Part shown: piece after piece, positions 8,427-16,817 of the stretch | Numbering within the stretch: the stretch's first letter is position 1 | Layout: the number at the start of each line of letters is the position of its first letter | Assembly: GCA_947488275.1 (NCBI GenBank) | Contig: CANKZX010000010.1 | Coordinates: 1 to 38,094 of the forward strand | DNA length: 38,094 nucleotides | From: Alphaproteobacteria bacterium | Lineage (GTDB): Bacteria > Pseudomonadota > Alphaproteobacteria > Paracaedibacterales > CAIOTO01 | Direction of reading: 5' to 3' | The notes under the pieces: model-generated | Seen by the model: only the letters and a program-made list of their open reading frames with translations | Databases searched by the model: none | What the model was told of the DNA's origin: nothing | Made by a program: the position numbers and the translations under genes

Positions 8427-8906
8427 CTACAATGTAATTAATTCAAGTGGCACGCCTGGCAATTTCTTGCTGGAGCGAATAACCATACGTGTTTTAATTT
8501 GTGAAACAAGCGCAAATGTTGATAACTCTGTTGATAAGAAATTTTGATACGCATCAAAATCTTGTGCCACAATTTTCAACAAAAAATCAGCCCCGCCTGT
8601 GACCATATAACATTCACGAACAAGCGGCCACGATTGGATTTTTTCTTCAAAAATACGCAAATCTGAATCATTCTGACTCGTCAAGGCAACCTCACAGAAA
8701 ATCTGAACGGTAAAACCAAGTGTATGTGGATCTAAATTTGCCTGATAGCTTGCGATCACACCCTGATCTTCAAGTGCATTTACACGACGAAGGCACGGTG
8801 GCGCTGAAATGCCCGCACGACGCGCAAGCTCAACGTTTGTAATGCGCCCCTCACCTTGTATGTTGTTTAAAATATTCAAATCGATATCATCTAGTTTAAT
8901 TTTCAT
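8427..8906 (-). CDS. Lrp/AsnC family transcriptional regulator
   Basis: A 159-residue protein. The N-terminal AsnC-type winged helix-turn-helix (residues ~5-60) starts LDDIDLNILNNIQGEGRITN and has the recognition segment RRAGISAPPCLRRVNALE. The C-terminal RAM/Lrp ligand-binding domain (residues ~68-145) includes VRECYMVTGGADFLLKI, the strand and loop that bind amino-acid effectors in the family. Length is normal. These proteins form dimers to octamers and often regulate a neighbouring amino-acid gene and themselves. The divergent neighbour at 9182 encodes an exported protein, so the 275-base AT-rich gap may contain shared control sites; the target is not evident. Confidence 0.93.
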   Translation of the reverse strand: MKIKLDDIDLNILNNIQGEGRITNVELARRAGISAPPCLRRVNALEDQGVIASYQANLDPHTLGFTVQIFCEVALTSQNDSDLRIFEEKIQSWPLVRECYMVTGGADFLLKIVAQDFDAYQNFLSTELSTFALVSQIKTRMVIRSSKKLPGVPLELITL

Positions 8907-9181
8907 TAATAAAATTCTCCATTATTTTGATTTTTCATTGTTAAGGCAGAAATTATATTGCCATTTATTGACAAAAAAGTCAATAAAAATTTGATTTGAA
9001 GTAATTAAGTTTATTCTCCTCTCAGATGCAAAATGCCTTGAGAAAAAATCTACTCTATTTGAAACAAAAGAATATTTTACACATTAAAATCATTAAAGAA
9101 TAGGCAAATAATACCTACTAGATTTTTATTAAAAATTTATGCATAATTGTTCTAATAAGATTATTTTTTGTTTGCACATTT

Positions 9182-10438
9182 ATGAAAAAAACATATCTCT
9201 GCTTATTTATTGCTGTGTCTTCTTGCTGGACTCAAAGAAGCCATGCCGATCTGCCACCGTCAAATCTGCCACCGCAGATTACCCCAACCGTGGCTCCCGC
9301 CTTAACACCCCCCTCTAAAATAAGTGTCTATATGCAGCCTGCCCTATACGGTGGCGATAAAGGGCATGAAATTTTTAGCGCTCGAACCACTGAAGCAATT
9401 AAATGGGGAGCGCAAGCAATTACTGATTTAATCAATCAAGCACGATCGAATCAAAAAGCATTACGTACATTTTATGGACAATTTTTAGGTGAAGAGACCT
9501 ATGGGCTTGGGAAATTCAGACGTGATATTGCTTTTGAAACAAACTCACCGTCAAAGGAAGCATTTGGTCAATTACGCACAAAAGATGCAAACTCATTCTT
9601 AGAATTCACACCTGTTCGAACAAAATGGCATGACGATATTTGTTCATTTTTTAAAAACGTTTTAAGCCATTTACTACCGACAAATGTTGATAATATCGTT
9701 CATTTAATTAGCCCACGTTCGCAAAATAATCTTTATGTGGTCAATCAAGAATTTTGCCTTGATGAAAACAATATTGCGCATACACGAAATATCTTAGCAC
9801 AACATTACAAATATAACATGAGCGAATTGACGGATGATGCCGTTATTAAAATTGCCCAACATGAATCAATTAGTTTGGATAAATTATTCTATTCCCTTCC
9901 AAACACAAGCCTAGAACGCTTCATACGAACTCAACAACGACAACCAAATGGTCTTTATATTTTAAAATTTGAGATGAAGCTAAACCTTAACAATCAAATT
10001 ATTCCAATTAGTACAATCTACGGCGTATTTCAACCTGATGCACAAAAACCAAATGGGATTACCACTGTGTCCCTTAATCGGATTGCTGAAAAATCATTTT
10101 TCTTAGTAACACATGCACCGAAAATGCATGTAAATGCGTTGATGGAATTTTGTGCGGAATATTGGGAAAAGGCGATTTTCCGTGATCGCAACGATATCAA
10201 CGGCATCGCTGAAGATTTGGCTAATCTATTTTATATTCAAACCCACGCAATGCCATACACGCGTGGCAGTGAAGCAATGACAAAATGGGTTGTTGAAATT
10301 ATTGCACGTTATCATGGATTAACACTCACATATCCCGAAAATTATGGATTCCAAAAACCCTTTCTTATGACAATTGATGATTTTGTGAATGATTTTAAGG
10401 CGCAAATTCGGTTAACCCCAGCCTTAGGTGCAACATAA
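9182..10438 (+). CDS. Exported protein of unknown function
   Basis: A 418-residue protein with a signal peptide (MKKTYLCLFIAVSSCW, cleavage likely near SHA/D at about residue 22), then a proline-rich stretch with two SNLPP/QITP-type segments (residues ~24-45). The rest (residues ~50-415) looks globular, with no membrane helix. Near the C-terminus is HAMPYTRGSEAMTKWVVEI (about residues 359-377), a conspicuous motif that I cannot assign. I do not recognise the family. ATG 9182 opens almost directly after an AT-rich region; the divergent neighbour is the Lrp/AsnC gene. Its stop is four bases from the end of the convergent bolA gene. Confidence 0.75.
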   Translation: MKKTYLCLFIAVSSCWTQRSHADLPPSNLPPQITPTVAPALTPPSKISVYMQPALYGGDKGHEIFSARTTEAIKWGAQAITDLINQARSNQKALRTFYGQFLGEETYGLGKFRRDIAFETNSPSKEAFGQLRTKDANSFLEFTPVRTKWHDDICSFFKNVLSHLLPTNVDNIVHLISPRSQNNLYVVNQEFCLDENNIAHTRNILAQHYKYNMSELTDDAVIKIAQHESISLDKLFYSLPNTSLERFIRTQQRQPNGLYILKFEMKLNLNNQIIPISTIYGVFQPDAQKPNGITTVSLNRIAEKSFFLVTHAPKMHVNALMEFCAEYWEKAIFRDRNDINGIAEDLANLFYIQTHAMPYTRGSEAMTKWVVEIIARYHGLTLTYPENYGFQKPFLMTIDDFVNDFKAQIRLTPALGAT

Positions 10439-10442
10439 ACCT

Positions 10443-10730
10443 TTAAATGACTCGTATTTGGAGTGCATGAAGCCCACTCTTAAATTCATCGTTAAGGATT
10501 TGATAAATCATTTGATGCTGGGCGATACGCGTCATACCATCTAAGGCTGTCGCTGTGATTTCAAGGATAAAATGCGTTTCAGATATACCCGCATTCACAG
10601 ATTCCTGAACACCTTTATGCCCCCGATGTTTATCGGATTCATCATACAGCTTGATATAGGACGGTGATAGGGCACAGGTCAGCATGTCAAGCATACGTTC
10701 AGCACGTATAAAATGGGTAATATTTGTCAT
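10443..10730 (-). CDS. BolA family protein
   Basis: A 95-residue protein with the BolA fold: RMLDMLTCALSPSYIKLYDE, then DKHRGHKGV with the conserved H-x-GH segment, then SETHFILEI and the C-terminal HQMIYQILNDEFKSGLHAL helix-strand. BolA proteins partner with monothiol glutaredoxins on [2Fe-2S] clusters and affect iron and envelope regulation (family knowledge). No cysteine lies in the loop, so cluster ligation would be by histidines. It starts 18 bases after the fic stop on the same strand and may be read from the fic promoter or from the upstream atp transcript. Confidence 0.93.
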   Translation of the reverse strand: MTNITHFIRAERMLDMLTCALSPSYIKLYDESDKHRGHKGVQESVNAGISETHFILEITATALDGMTRIAQHQMIYQILNDEFKSGLHALQIRVI

Positions 10731-10748
10731 ACAATTAATGTCTTATCA

Positions 10749-12170
10749 TCATAAATTAAATAATTTTAATTCTTTTGCAATCATGAAGATTGCTTCTTCA
10801 ATAAGGTGTTGATCTCGTGTTATATCTGGGTCAGTATCAATTCGCCGATAGTTTGCAATTGAGAATTCTTTTTGACCTAATACATAAAAGCTTATTTCTA
10901 TTATTCCTTCTATTTTTGCAACATGACCTCTCAAATCCACTTTCCAAGGGAACTTTATTCCTCCACGTTTTTCAACTCTTTGGATGATCTGAGATTGTTC
11001 AAACATACTCGTATTCGTTCCTTCTTCCAAAGCACTTAAATATTTTTTGTAAACATATATTTTGTATCGTTGTAATCCTGTTGTTTCTATTAATATTCCC
11101 TCTTTAACTAACATTTCCAGGCAATTCCTAATTGTTGGTGCCGTCATACCCAAATCATTGACTTTAACCAGTGAAGGTACCGTAACTTGTGGTAATTTTT
11201 TTATATATTCCCAAATCTTAATGCAAGAATACTGCATACGCCCAAGACCCTTTATTTTTGCAAGATCTTCTTCAAACAACAAATTAAGTTGATTTATTGT
11301 GCTAACTGCTTGTTTTGCGGAATACCAAATGCCATCTAAAAAGAATTCTAACCAGACCTCGTAACACCCATCTGTCCTAACTCTTTGTAACAGATCATAG
11401 TATAATTGATGATTCTTTTTTAAATATAAGCTTAAATACAAAATAGGCTCTGTAAGAATATCACGTTCACATAACATGAGTGTAATAAGCAATCTTCCCA
11501 AGCGACCATTTCCATCAAGAAATGGATGAATCGTTTCAAATTGAGTGTGCACTAAGCCAATGGCAATAAGATTATCCAAATCTCTATTATGTATAAAGTT
11601 CTCTAAATCTCCTAAATACTCCATTAAATGCTCTGGTGCAGGAGGCACAAATAAGGCATTTCCAGGTCGTGTACCACCAATCCAATTTTGAGTTGTTCTA
11701 AATTCTCCTGGCTGTTTGCTCGTACCTCTTGTGCCCTGTAGCAAAATTCCATGAATATCACATAACAAACGTAAGGATAAAGGCAAACCATCTGTTGCTT
11801 TTATCTGATCCAAACCATACGTCAACGCTTTTACATAGTTAGAGACTTCTTCGACATCATCAATGGCAATATCTGGTTTTTGATGATTTTCAAATAATAG
11901 CAGGTCAGAAAATGAACTTTGCGTGCCTTCAATTCGAGATGACAATAAGGCTTCTTCACGAATATACATATAAACAAAAAGTGAAGAATTAGGGACGTTT
12001 CGAGCAATAGCATTAAGCTCTCCTATTGCTTGGTTAGCCTTTTCTAATTTTAAAGATAATTTTGATAAATCAATATTAGGTTGAGGTGGTAATTTATGTG
12101 GTATGTACGATTGATAAGATTCATTACCAATAGGGTGATTTTTATAAAAACCAATTCGACTGTTAACCAT
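10749..12170 (-). CDS. Fic family protein (class II) with winged-helix and extra C-terminal domain
   Basis: A 473-residue protein. Residues ~1-110 are a Fic N-terminal domain carrying the inhibitory motif S77-x-x-x-E81-G82 (SSRIEG). The Fic active site HPFLDGNGRLGR at residues 215-226 is complete (catalytic His215, Gly-Asn-Gly-Arg). Residues ~310-383 look like a winged helix-turn-helix (PSLVKVNDLGMTAPTIRNCL). Intact Fic enzymes transfer AMP to hydroxyl side chains, and the intact inhibitory helix predicts auto-inhibition. Family members usually end near residue 370-390; here about 85 extra residues (385-473) form a mixed alpha/beta segment that I do not recognise. It sits between the atp F0 cluster and bolA. 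A 13-bp palindrome directly upstream suggests self-control by the winged helix (inference). Confidence 0.92.
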   Translation of the reverse strand: MVNSRIGFYKNHPIGNESYQSYIPHKLPPQPNIDLSKLSLKLEKANQAIGELNAIARNVPNSSLFVYMYIREEALLSSRIEGTQSSFSDLLLFENHQKPDIAIDDVEEVSNYVKALTYGLDQIKATDGLPLSLRLLCDIHGILLQGTRGTSKQPGEFRTTQNWIGGTRPGNALFVPPAPEHLMEYLGDLENFIHNRDLDNLIAIGLVHTQFETIHPFLDGNGRLGRLLITLMLCERDILTEPILYLSLYLKKNHQLYYDLLQRVRTDGCYEVWLEFFLDGIWYSAKQAVSTINQLNLLFEEDLAKIKGLGRMQYSCIKIWEYIKKLPQVTVPSLVKVNDLGMTAPTIRNCLEMLVKEGILIETTGLQRYKIYVYKKYLSALEEGTNTSMFEQSQIIQRVEKRGGIKFPWKVDLRGHVAKIEGIIEISFYVLGQKEFSIANYRRIDTDPDITRDQHLIEEAIFMIAKELKLFNL

Positions 12171-12243
12171 TATCTTTTCTTTAAAATATCGCTAAAGAAA
12201 AGATACAGGTTTATTTTTTCTTAGTCAATTTTTTAAAGAAAAG
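12171..12243 (-). promoter_or_regulatory. fic promoter with overlapping operator-like palindromes
   Basis: Read on the minus strand: -35 TTGACT (12228-12223), a 17-base spacer, -10 TATCTT (12205-12200), then ATG at 12170. The -10 is the outer part of a perfect 13-bp inverted repeat, TATCTTTTCTTTA / TAAAGAAAAGATA, at 12171-12183 and 12193-12205 with a 9-base spacer. A third copy of the TAAAGAAAAG half-site lies at 12234-12243, upstream of the -35. A protein bound here would cover the -10, the transcription start and the ribosome site. Confidence 0.7.
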
Positions 12244-12266
12244 TTAGTATGCTCCTTTTAAATCAT

Positions 12267-12758
12267 TTACGTGGCAATCGTCAAAGGCGCTAACAAAGCA
12301 AGTGACCGATCAAGTTGAACGTTATGCATCGTGTCATCTCCATGCGCATTAATGACCGTTTTTGTGCGCTGCATAATAATCTGAATCAATCGTTCTTTAC
12401 AAACCGTGTCAAATTGAACACGAAGGCAATCCATTTGTTTGGCATTATTTTCTTGTTTTCGGGTTAATTCATAGGCGATTTGATCATTAAAATTCTGACT
12501 TAGCATGGTGCATGTTTCTGTCGCTTTTTCAAGAATGGTTGCAACCTGAATATCAATATCATTAAGCCTGTCATTCATTTGCTTTAAATTATTATAAGCT
12601 TCACTTCGCCTATGGGCTGCCTCTTTTAAGGACATTTCAATGGCTTTAATGCGATCATCAAGGATTATATGCACATTAAAAAAGCGCTTCCAGATAAGGA
12701 ACCCAACAAAAATAAGAAAACTAATCGTCGCAAAATGAGAGGGATCAATGGGATGCAT
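12267..12758 (-). CDS. atpF: ATP synthase F0 subunit b
   Basis: A 163-residue protein: an N-terminal membrane helix (about residues 7-25) and a long charged helical stalk that links the F0 motor to F1. I chose ATG 12758 because AAGG lies eight bases upstream; the in-frame ATG at 12773 would add five residues and has no ribosome site. The start overlaps the end of the b' gene by 14 bases, so translation is probably coupled. Sequence conservation of subunit b is low and the call rests on gene order (a-c-b'-b), size and topology. It is the last F0 gene; the F1 genes are elsewhere, as usual in alphaproteobacteria. Confidence 0.88.
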   Translation of the reverse strand: MHPIDPSHFATISFLIFVGFLIWKRFFNVHIILDDRIKAIEMSLKEAAHRRSEAYNNLKQMNDRLNDIDIQVATILEKATETCTMLSQNFNDQIAYELTRKQENNAKQMDCLRVQFDTVCKERLIQIIMQRTKTVINAHGDDTMHNVQLDRSLALLAPLTIAT

Positions 12759-13236
12759 GCGTATTGCCTTCATCAGTTAAGTGAAAAAGAGGTGCATCAG
12801 TAGTTGGCATTGCCAATCGATCAAGAATTTGGGCAGCGCACGTTTGGGCAATAGGCTCAAATTGTTCATGCAACGTTGCAAGTTGATCATCATACGCTTT
12901 TTCAATGACTTTTAACCCTTTTTGCAATTCAGATTGCATCGCAACCAATTGTTTTTCACGATTTGATTCGAGATTTGCAATTGCCATCTTAATCATGCGA
13001 TCGGCGTCTTTATGAGCTTCATCAAGACGCGCTTGGCTTTTATCAAGAAGCGCTTGTGCCTCCGCCTGCATCCGCGCTGCCTGCTCACTATCATTTCGAA
13101 TTTTAAGAAAACGCTTTTCAAGCGTTGCATTAAAACGTGGAATAAAAATACGCGCAAAGCAAAAAACAACAAAGCCAAATGAAAGAAACAGCCAAAACAA
13201 CTGCGATATAAAAGTTGTTGTATCAAATTGAGGCAT
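12745..13236 (-). CDS. atpF': ATP synthase F0 subunit b'
   Basis: A 163-residue protein starting MPQFDTTTFISQLFWLFLSF, the typical opening of the divergent b' subunit of alphaproteobacteria and photosynthetic bacteria. One membrane helix (about residues 9-29) is followed by a long amphipathic coiled-coil helix rich in Glu, Ala, Lys and Gln. In such species the peripheral stalk is a b-b' heterodimer rather than a b homodimer. It follows atpE by 36 bases and overlaps atpF. Confidence 0.92.
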   Translation of the reverse strand: MPQFDTTTFISQLFWLFLSFGFVVFCFARIFIPRFNATLEKRFLKIRNDSEQAARMQAEAQALLDKSQARLDEAHKDADRMIKMAIANLESNREKQLVAMQSELQKGLKVIEKAYDDQLATLHEQFEPIAQTCAAQILDRLAMPTTDAPLFHLTDEGNTHASH

Positions 13237-13272
13237 GAAAATCGTCCTACATACGTGTCGATTATTTACGTA

Positions 13273-13497
13273 TTAACCGAACAAAATAAGCAATGATACA
13301 ATCAGCGCAAACAACGCAATTGATTCGGTCAAAGCAAACGCTAAAATGCCGCGACTAAAAAGTTCATCTTTCACAGATGGATTACGTGCGATCGATGAAA
13401 TAAGGGTTGAAAAGAGATTTCCAAGCGCAATACCCACACCAAATAAAGGCAAAACAGCGATTGCAGCGGCAATTTTTGTCATCCCAGCGATTTCCAT
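13273..13497 (-). CDS. atpE: ATP synthase F0 subunit c
   Basis: A 74-residue hairpin of two membrane helices joined by the polar loop RNP (residues 38-40). The ion-carrying carboxylate is Glu58 in ALTESIALF. The first helix has the glycine-spaced packing motif (G20, G22, G26) that sets the ring. The absence of a polar Na+ ligand pattern around Glu58 suggests proton coupling, although that is only a reading of the residues. It lies 22 bases after atpB. Confidence 0.96.
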   Translation of the reverse strand: MEIAGMTKIAAAIAVLPLFGVGIALGNLFSTLISSIARNPSVKDELFSRGILAFALTESIALFALIVSLLILFG

Positions 13498-13519
13498 ATT
13501 TATAACTCCTGTTAATTCA

Positions 13520-14263
13520 TTAATGTAAACTTAGCGCATCATTTAAATAAATGCACGCTAATAGTGTGAAAACATAAGCCTGCAACAATGCTACCATAAT
13601 TTCAAACCCCGTCAATGCTGTGTTCAACAAAATGGGAAGGACGCTAAAAAGTGCAAGCGGTGTTTTCAAAAGCATACCAACAAAACCCGCAAAAATCTTA
13701 ATCATCACGTGCCCCGCTACCATATTTGCGAATAAACGTGCGGCAAGGCTAATCGGACGTGATAGAAATGAAATAATTTCAATAGGCACCAAAATAGGCG
13801 CAACAAAAAGAGGGGTTCCTTTTGGATAAAATGTTCGCAAAAAATGAACACCATGCTTTTTAATACCAATCGCGGTCGCACTGACGAAAACAGTTAACGC
13901 AAGGGCAAGGGTTACCACAATATGACTTGTAATTGTAAAACTATAAGGAAGCATTCCTGCAAGATTTGCGGTTAAAATAAAAAGAAATAAAGGGAATACA
14001 TATGGAAAATAGGTGCGTCCTTCGCGACCAAGGTTTGACTTTAAAAGACCAACCATAAAATCATAGATAGATTCAAAGGCAACGCTAAGACGCCCAGGAA
14101 TAATTGTCGTTTGACGCGTTACAACATGCCCAAGGATGCATAGAAATACAGCAACAATAACCATCCATAGGGATGCATTAGTGAATGAAATATCAAGACC
14201 AGCACACTTAATGGGAATAAGCGTTTTGATTTCGAATTGGTGAAGCGGGCTAACGGCAGTCAT
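13520..14263 (-). CDS. atpB: ATP synthase F0 subunit a
   Basis: A 247-residue membrane protein with 5-6 predicted helices. The conserved RLFANMVAGH segment near residue 176 carries the essential arginine that faces the c-ring carboxylate. The FESIYDFMVGLL and FPYVFPLFLFILTANLAGM stretches are also typical of the subunit. It is the first gene of the F0 cluster here. No atpI gene lies upstream: the 338 bases before it (14264-14601) have no convincing ORF and hold a degenerate dispersed element. Confidence 0.97.
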   Translation of the reverse strand: MTAVSPLHQFEIKTLIPIKCAGLDISFTNASLWMVIVAVFLCILGHVVTRQTTIIPGRLSVAFESIYDFMVGLLKSNLGREGRTYFPYVFPLFLFILTANLAGMLPYSFTITSHIVVTLALALTVFVSATAIGIKKHGVHFLRTFYPKGTPLFVAPILVPIEIISFLSRPISLAARLFANMVAGHVMIKIFAGFVGMLLKTPLALFSVLPILLNTALTGFEIMVALLQAYVFTLLACIYLNDALSLH

Positions 14264-14385
14264 TAATCGTCATGTTATCGTGATGCATAGTTTATTATAT
14301 CAAGGATTTGAAAAAGAGCCAGAGAGAAATTCATAATTGAACGATCACACAATACAAATATCTTTTTTCAAGGCTGCGATTTATA

Positions 14386-14560
14386 CTATATTGAACACTG
14401 ATTATTTTTAGCAGAAAATAATTCTTTATCACCCACCGCCATCACGAGCTGCCAGCAGCAGCGTGTTGATCCAGTGGCTGCTATATTGAATACCCGTTTT
14501 ACTGGATGGCCACATCGGCTTCGCCGATTCGCCATGACAACAGATTATAAAAAATTTTTA
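14386..14560. repeat. Dispersed palindromic element, copy C (degenerate)
   Basis: The left end (TATATTGAACACTGATTATT) still aligns with copy A, and TTTTAGCAGAAA-AATTCTT and ATCACCCACCG follow as in copy A. Both hairpins are present with different stems: the left is CACG-a-GCTGC / GCAGC-ag-CGTG and the right is ATCGGC TTC GCCGAT at 14514-14528. The right terminal repeat has decayed. It sits between atpB and ruvB, which are divergent, and probably contributes to the ruvB leader region. Confidence 0.7.
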
Positions 14561-14601
14561 ACCATTCTGCTGCCATGACGAATACAAACCAAGGATAAGA
14601 T

Positions 14602-15639
14602 ATGACTGATTCGCTGCGCGCACCTGCCTCTGAACGTTTGATTGAAGGGACTGAAACAATAGACGATGTGATCGGGGATTTAAAAGATCCATCGTTGCGC
14701 CCACTATCACTTGCCGATTTTACAGGGCAAAAGGTTGTGCGATCAAATCTATCTATTTTCATTCAGGCTGCACGCACGCGGGGAGAGGCATTGGATCACG
14801 TGCTGCTCTATGGTCCACCTGGTCTTGGCAAAACAACACTTGCCCAAATCATCGCAAAAGAAATGAATGTTGGTTTTCGGGCAACGTCAGGACCCGTGAT
14901 TGCGAAATCAGGCGATTTGGCAGCAGTATTGACGAATTTAGCGCCTAATGACGTGCTTTTTATTGATGAAATTCATCGACTCAATCCTGCGGTTGAGGAA
15001 ATTTTATATCCTGCAATGGAAGATCTAAAACTCGATATTATGATCGGCGAAGGACCATCTGCCCGTTCAATTCGTATTGATTTACCGCCTTTTACTCTGG
15101 TTGGCGCCACAACACGATCAGGTTTGTTAACACAACCTTTGCGGGAACGTTTTGGGATTCCCCTCCGTCTTGAATTTTATGATTTAACTGATTTAACAAA
15201 AATCGTATTGCGTGCAGCCGCATTGCTTTCTTGCATCATGACAGAGGATGGCGCTGAAGAAATTGCACGACGCGCACGTGGCACCCCCCGTATAGCAGGA
15301 CGTTTACTGCGGCGTGTGCGGGACTTTGCAAGTGTTGAACAATTGCCAATTGTCGATATCCATGTGGCACAAGATGCGCTCAATCGTTTGGATGTTGACC
15401 GTTTAGGGCTTGATCAACAAGACGTACGTTACTTAAAATTACTAGTGAATTTTTACAAAGGCGGGCCTGTTGGGGTTGAAACCATTGCCGCAGCCCTATC
15501 CGAACAACGTGATACAGTTGAAGAAGTGATCGAGCCCTATCTTATCCAGCAAGGGCTGTTACAACGTACCCCGCGCGGACGGGTATTGACTGATTTTGCA
15601 TATACGCATCTTGGCATTGATCAGCTTATGCAGGCATAG
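14602..15639 (+). CDS. ruvB: Holliday junction branch-migration DNA helicase RuvB
   Basis: A 345-residue AAA+ ATPase that drives branch migration at Holliday junctions with RuvA. Walker A is GPPGLGKT (residues 71-78), Walker B is LFIDEIHR (Asp122, Glu123), sensor 1 is VGATTRSG, then [13 protein letters not shown]-type RuvB motif (here [13 protein letters not shown]). A C-terminal winged helix ends [15 protein letters not shown]. Length is normal. AAGGA lies ~9 bases before ATG 14602. The usual ruvC-ruvA partners are not next to it, so the operon has been split in this genome. Its stop is two bases from the convergent stop of the gene at 15642. Confidence 0.97.
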   Translation: MTDSLRAPASERLIEGTETIDDVIGDLKDPSLRPLSLADFTGQKVVRSNLSIFIQAARTRGEALDHVLLYGPPGLGKTTLAQIIAKEMNVGFRATSGPVIAKSGDLAAVLTNLAPNDVLFIDEIHRLNPAVEEILYPAMEDLKLDIMIGEGPSARSIRIDLPPFTLVGATTRSGLLTQPLRERFGIPLRLEFYDLTDLTKIVLRAAALLSCIMTEDGAEEIARRARGTPRIAGRLLRRVRDFASVEQLPIVDIHVAQDALNRLDVDRLGLDQQDVRYLKLLVNFYKGGPVGVETIAAALSEQRDTVEEVIEPYLIQQGLLQRTPRGRVLTDFAYTHLGIDQLMQA

Positions 15640-15641
15640 CC

Positions 15642-16322
15642 TTAAGTTTTCTTAGCGAACACATACAATAGTGTCATGCCTACTACTAAAATGGGCATAG
15701 CATAGCTAACACGGGGCGTGATTGCCAATGCAGGGGGAGGGACAGATTCACTGGAGGGCGTCATTGAATGAGGGGATGTTATCGAATTATGATCGCACCT
15801 ATAAGTCATGTTTGTAATCCCAGAGGTAGTAGAAGTGCTATCCGATAAAGGAGCATCAAATGGCAGTTCAACCACTGAACCCTGATGCGCAGAGGGATCC
15901 GTTGCTTTCTCACAAATTTCATCCACGAGGCTATTCATAAGATCTCTCATCGTTTTGTCAATTTCAAGATCTGTAAGGTGATTCTCCATAGCATCTCTGT
16001 CTTCCTGGGTTGGTGTGCTTGCCGATGATAACAAGTCAGGAATGACCTCAGATGAATAGGATTCTGTATGGCACGTGGATACATCGAAACCAGCATTTGA
16101 ATCATCAATAAAAGTAACATCCAAATCTGAAAGAATCACATCTTGCTGTTGATCGTGGTCAGGCAATAGAGGCACTTCTTTTTGTTTTTCAACAATATTG
16201 CCATAAATGTCAATCTCCACCCAATCGTCTAAATCCACACTACCCCACGAAAACTGGGGATTAACACTATTTGATCCAACAAACAAAATGATCATTTTTA
16301 TATGAGTAGAAAAGCGTTTCAT
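15642..16322 (-). CDS. Acidic exported protein with C-terminal membrane anchor, unknown function
   Basis: A 226-residue protein. I chose ATG 16322 because a strong AAAGGAGG lies eight bases upstream; a TTG at 16328 is too close to that site. The N-terminus (MKRFSTHIKMIILFVGSNSV) is a plausible signal sequence. The middle (~25-200) is acidic and Ser/Thr-rich, looks largely disordered, and includes a helical stretch around DRDAMENHLTDLEIDKTMRD. A single hydrophobic helix near the C-terminus (YAMPILVVGMTLLYVFA) ends in KKT, so the protein would be held by a C-terminal anchor. No homology is recognised. It could be a surface or host-membrane-facing protein, but no direct sign shows this. Confidence 0.7.
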   Translation of the reverse strand: MKRFSTHIKMIILFVGSNSVNPQFSWGSVDLDDWVEIDIYGNIVEKQKEVPLLPDHDQQQDVILSDLDVTFIDDSNAGFDVSTCHTESYSSEVIPDLLSSASTPTQEDRDAMENHLTDLEIDKTMRDLMNSLVDEICEKATDPSAHQGSVVELPFDAPLSDSTSTTSGITNMTYRCDHNSITSPHSMTPSSESVPPPALAITPRVSYAMPILVVGMTLLYVFAKKT

Positions 16323-16594
16323 TGACAAATCCTCCTTTATAAAAGGTTATCACGCATTATATTAAGATTATATTAAAATATTTTTTATAATTATATTTTA
16401 AAAAATAGAAATATAAAGATATTAGATTGATGTTTCATTTTACTCTATCGTCATCATGACGATGAATTTTTGGTAAATTTATCTAAAAATTTTTAATACG
16501 TAGCCGCTGCATAAGGGGGAAGCTTTCCACCACCACGTCAGGATCGGACTTGTATCCGTTATACCTACCCCCCAGTTCGGGATTAAATAACAGA

Positions 16595-16740
16595 ACCCCC
16601 TATATATCTTCTACCGTCATCACGAAAAAGCCAAAGGCTTTTGTGGTGATCCAGCGGCTGTTTTACTTAGAAAGATTATTTTCTGGATGGCCGCACCAGC
16701 TTACGCTGGTTCGCCATGACGGAAACTATAGGTTTTTGTT
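16595..16740. repeat. Dispersed palindromic element, copy D (degenerate ends)
   Basis: The core runs TACCGTCATCACGAAAAAGC to CGCCATGACGG. The left hairpin is AAAAGCC AAA GGCTTTT and the right hairpin is ACCAGC TTAC GCTGGT at 16695-16710, each differing from copies A and B by paired changes. The terminal repeats are short and weak (CCTATAT / CTATAGG). The remaining part of the 16323-16817 gap is AT-rich and holds a terminator for the downstream minus-strand gene at its right end; I see no gene. Confidence 0.75.
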
Positions 16741-16755
16741 CGCCGCAAAAATGCC

Positions 16756-16794
16756 CATAAAAAAACCAGAGGAAACAGTCCGTCCCCTCTGGTT
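16756..16794 (-). terminator. Rho-independent terminator of the gene at 16818-18224
   Basis: A perfect 9-bp stem, AACCAGAGG (16764-16772) with CCTCTGGTT (16786-16794), and a 13-base loop. On the minus strand the stem is followed by a run of T (complement of the A-run at 16758-16765). It lies 23 bases after the stop of the minus-strand gene. Confidence 0.85.
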
Positions 16795-16817
16795 ATGAGT
16801 TTGTTGAAAATTAAAAA

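Noticed and set aside
14264-14385. A possible atpI gene upstream of atpB
   Set aside because: No membrane-protein frame of the right size is present; the interval is non-coding and partly repeat-derived.
16550-16798. 82-codon + strand ORF across repeat copy D
   Set aside because: It is made by the repeat element itself and has no ribosome site; its translation resembles the usual read-through of this element.
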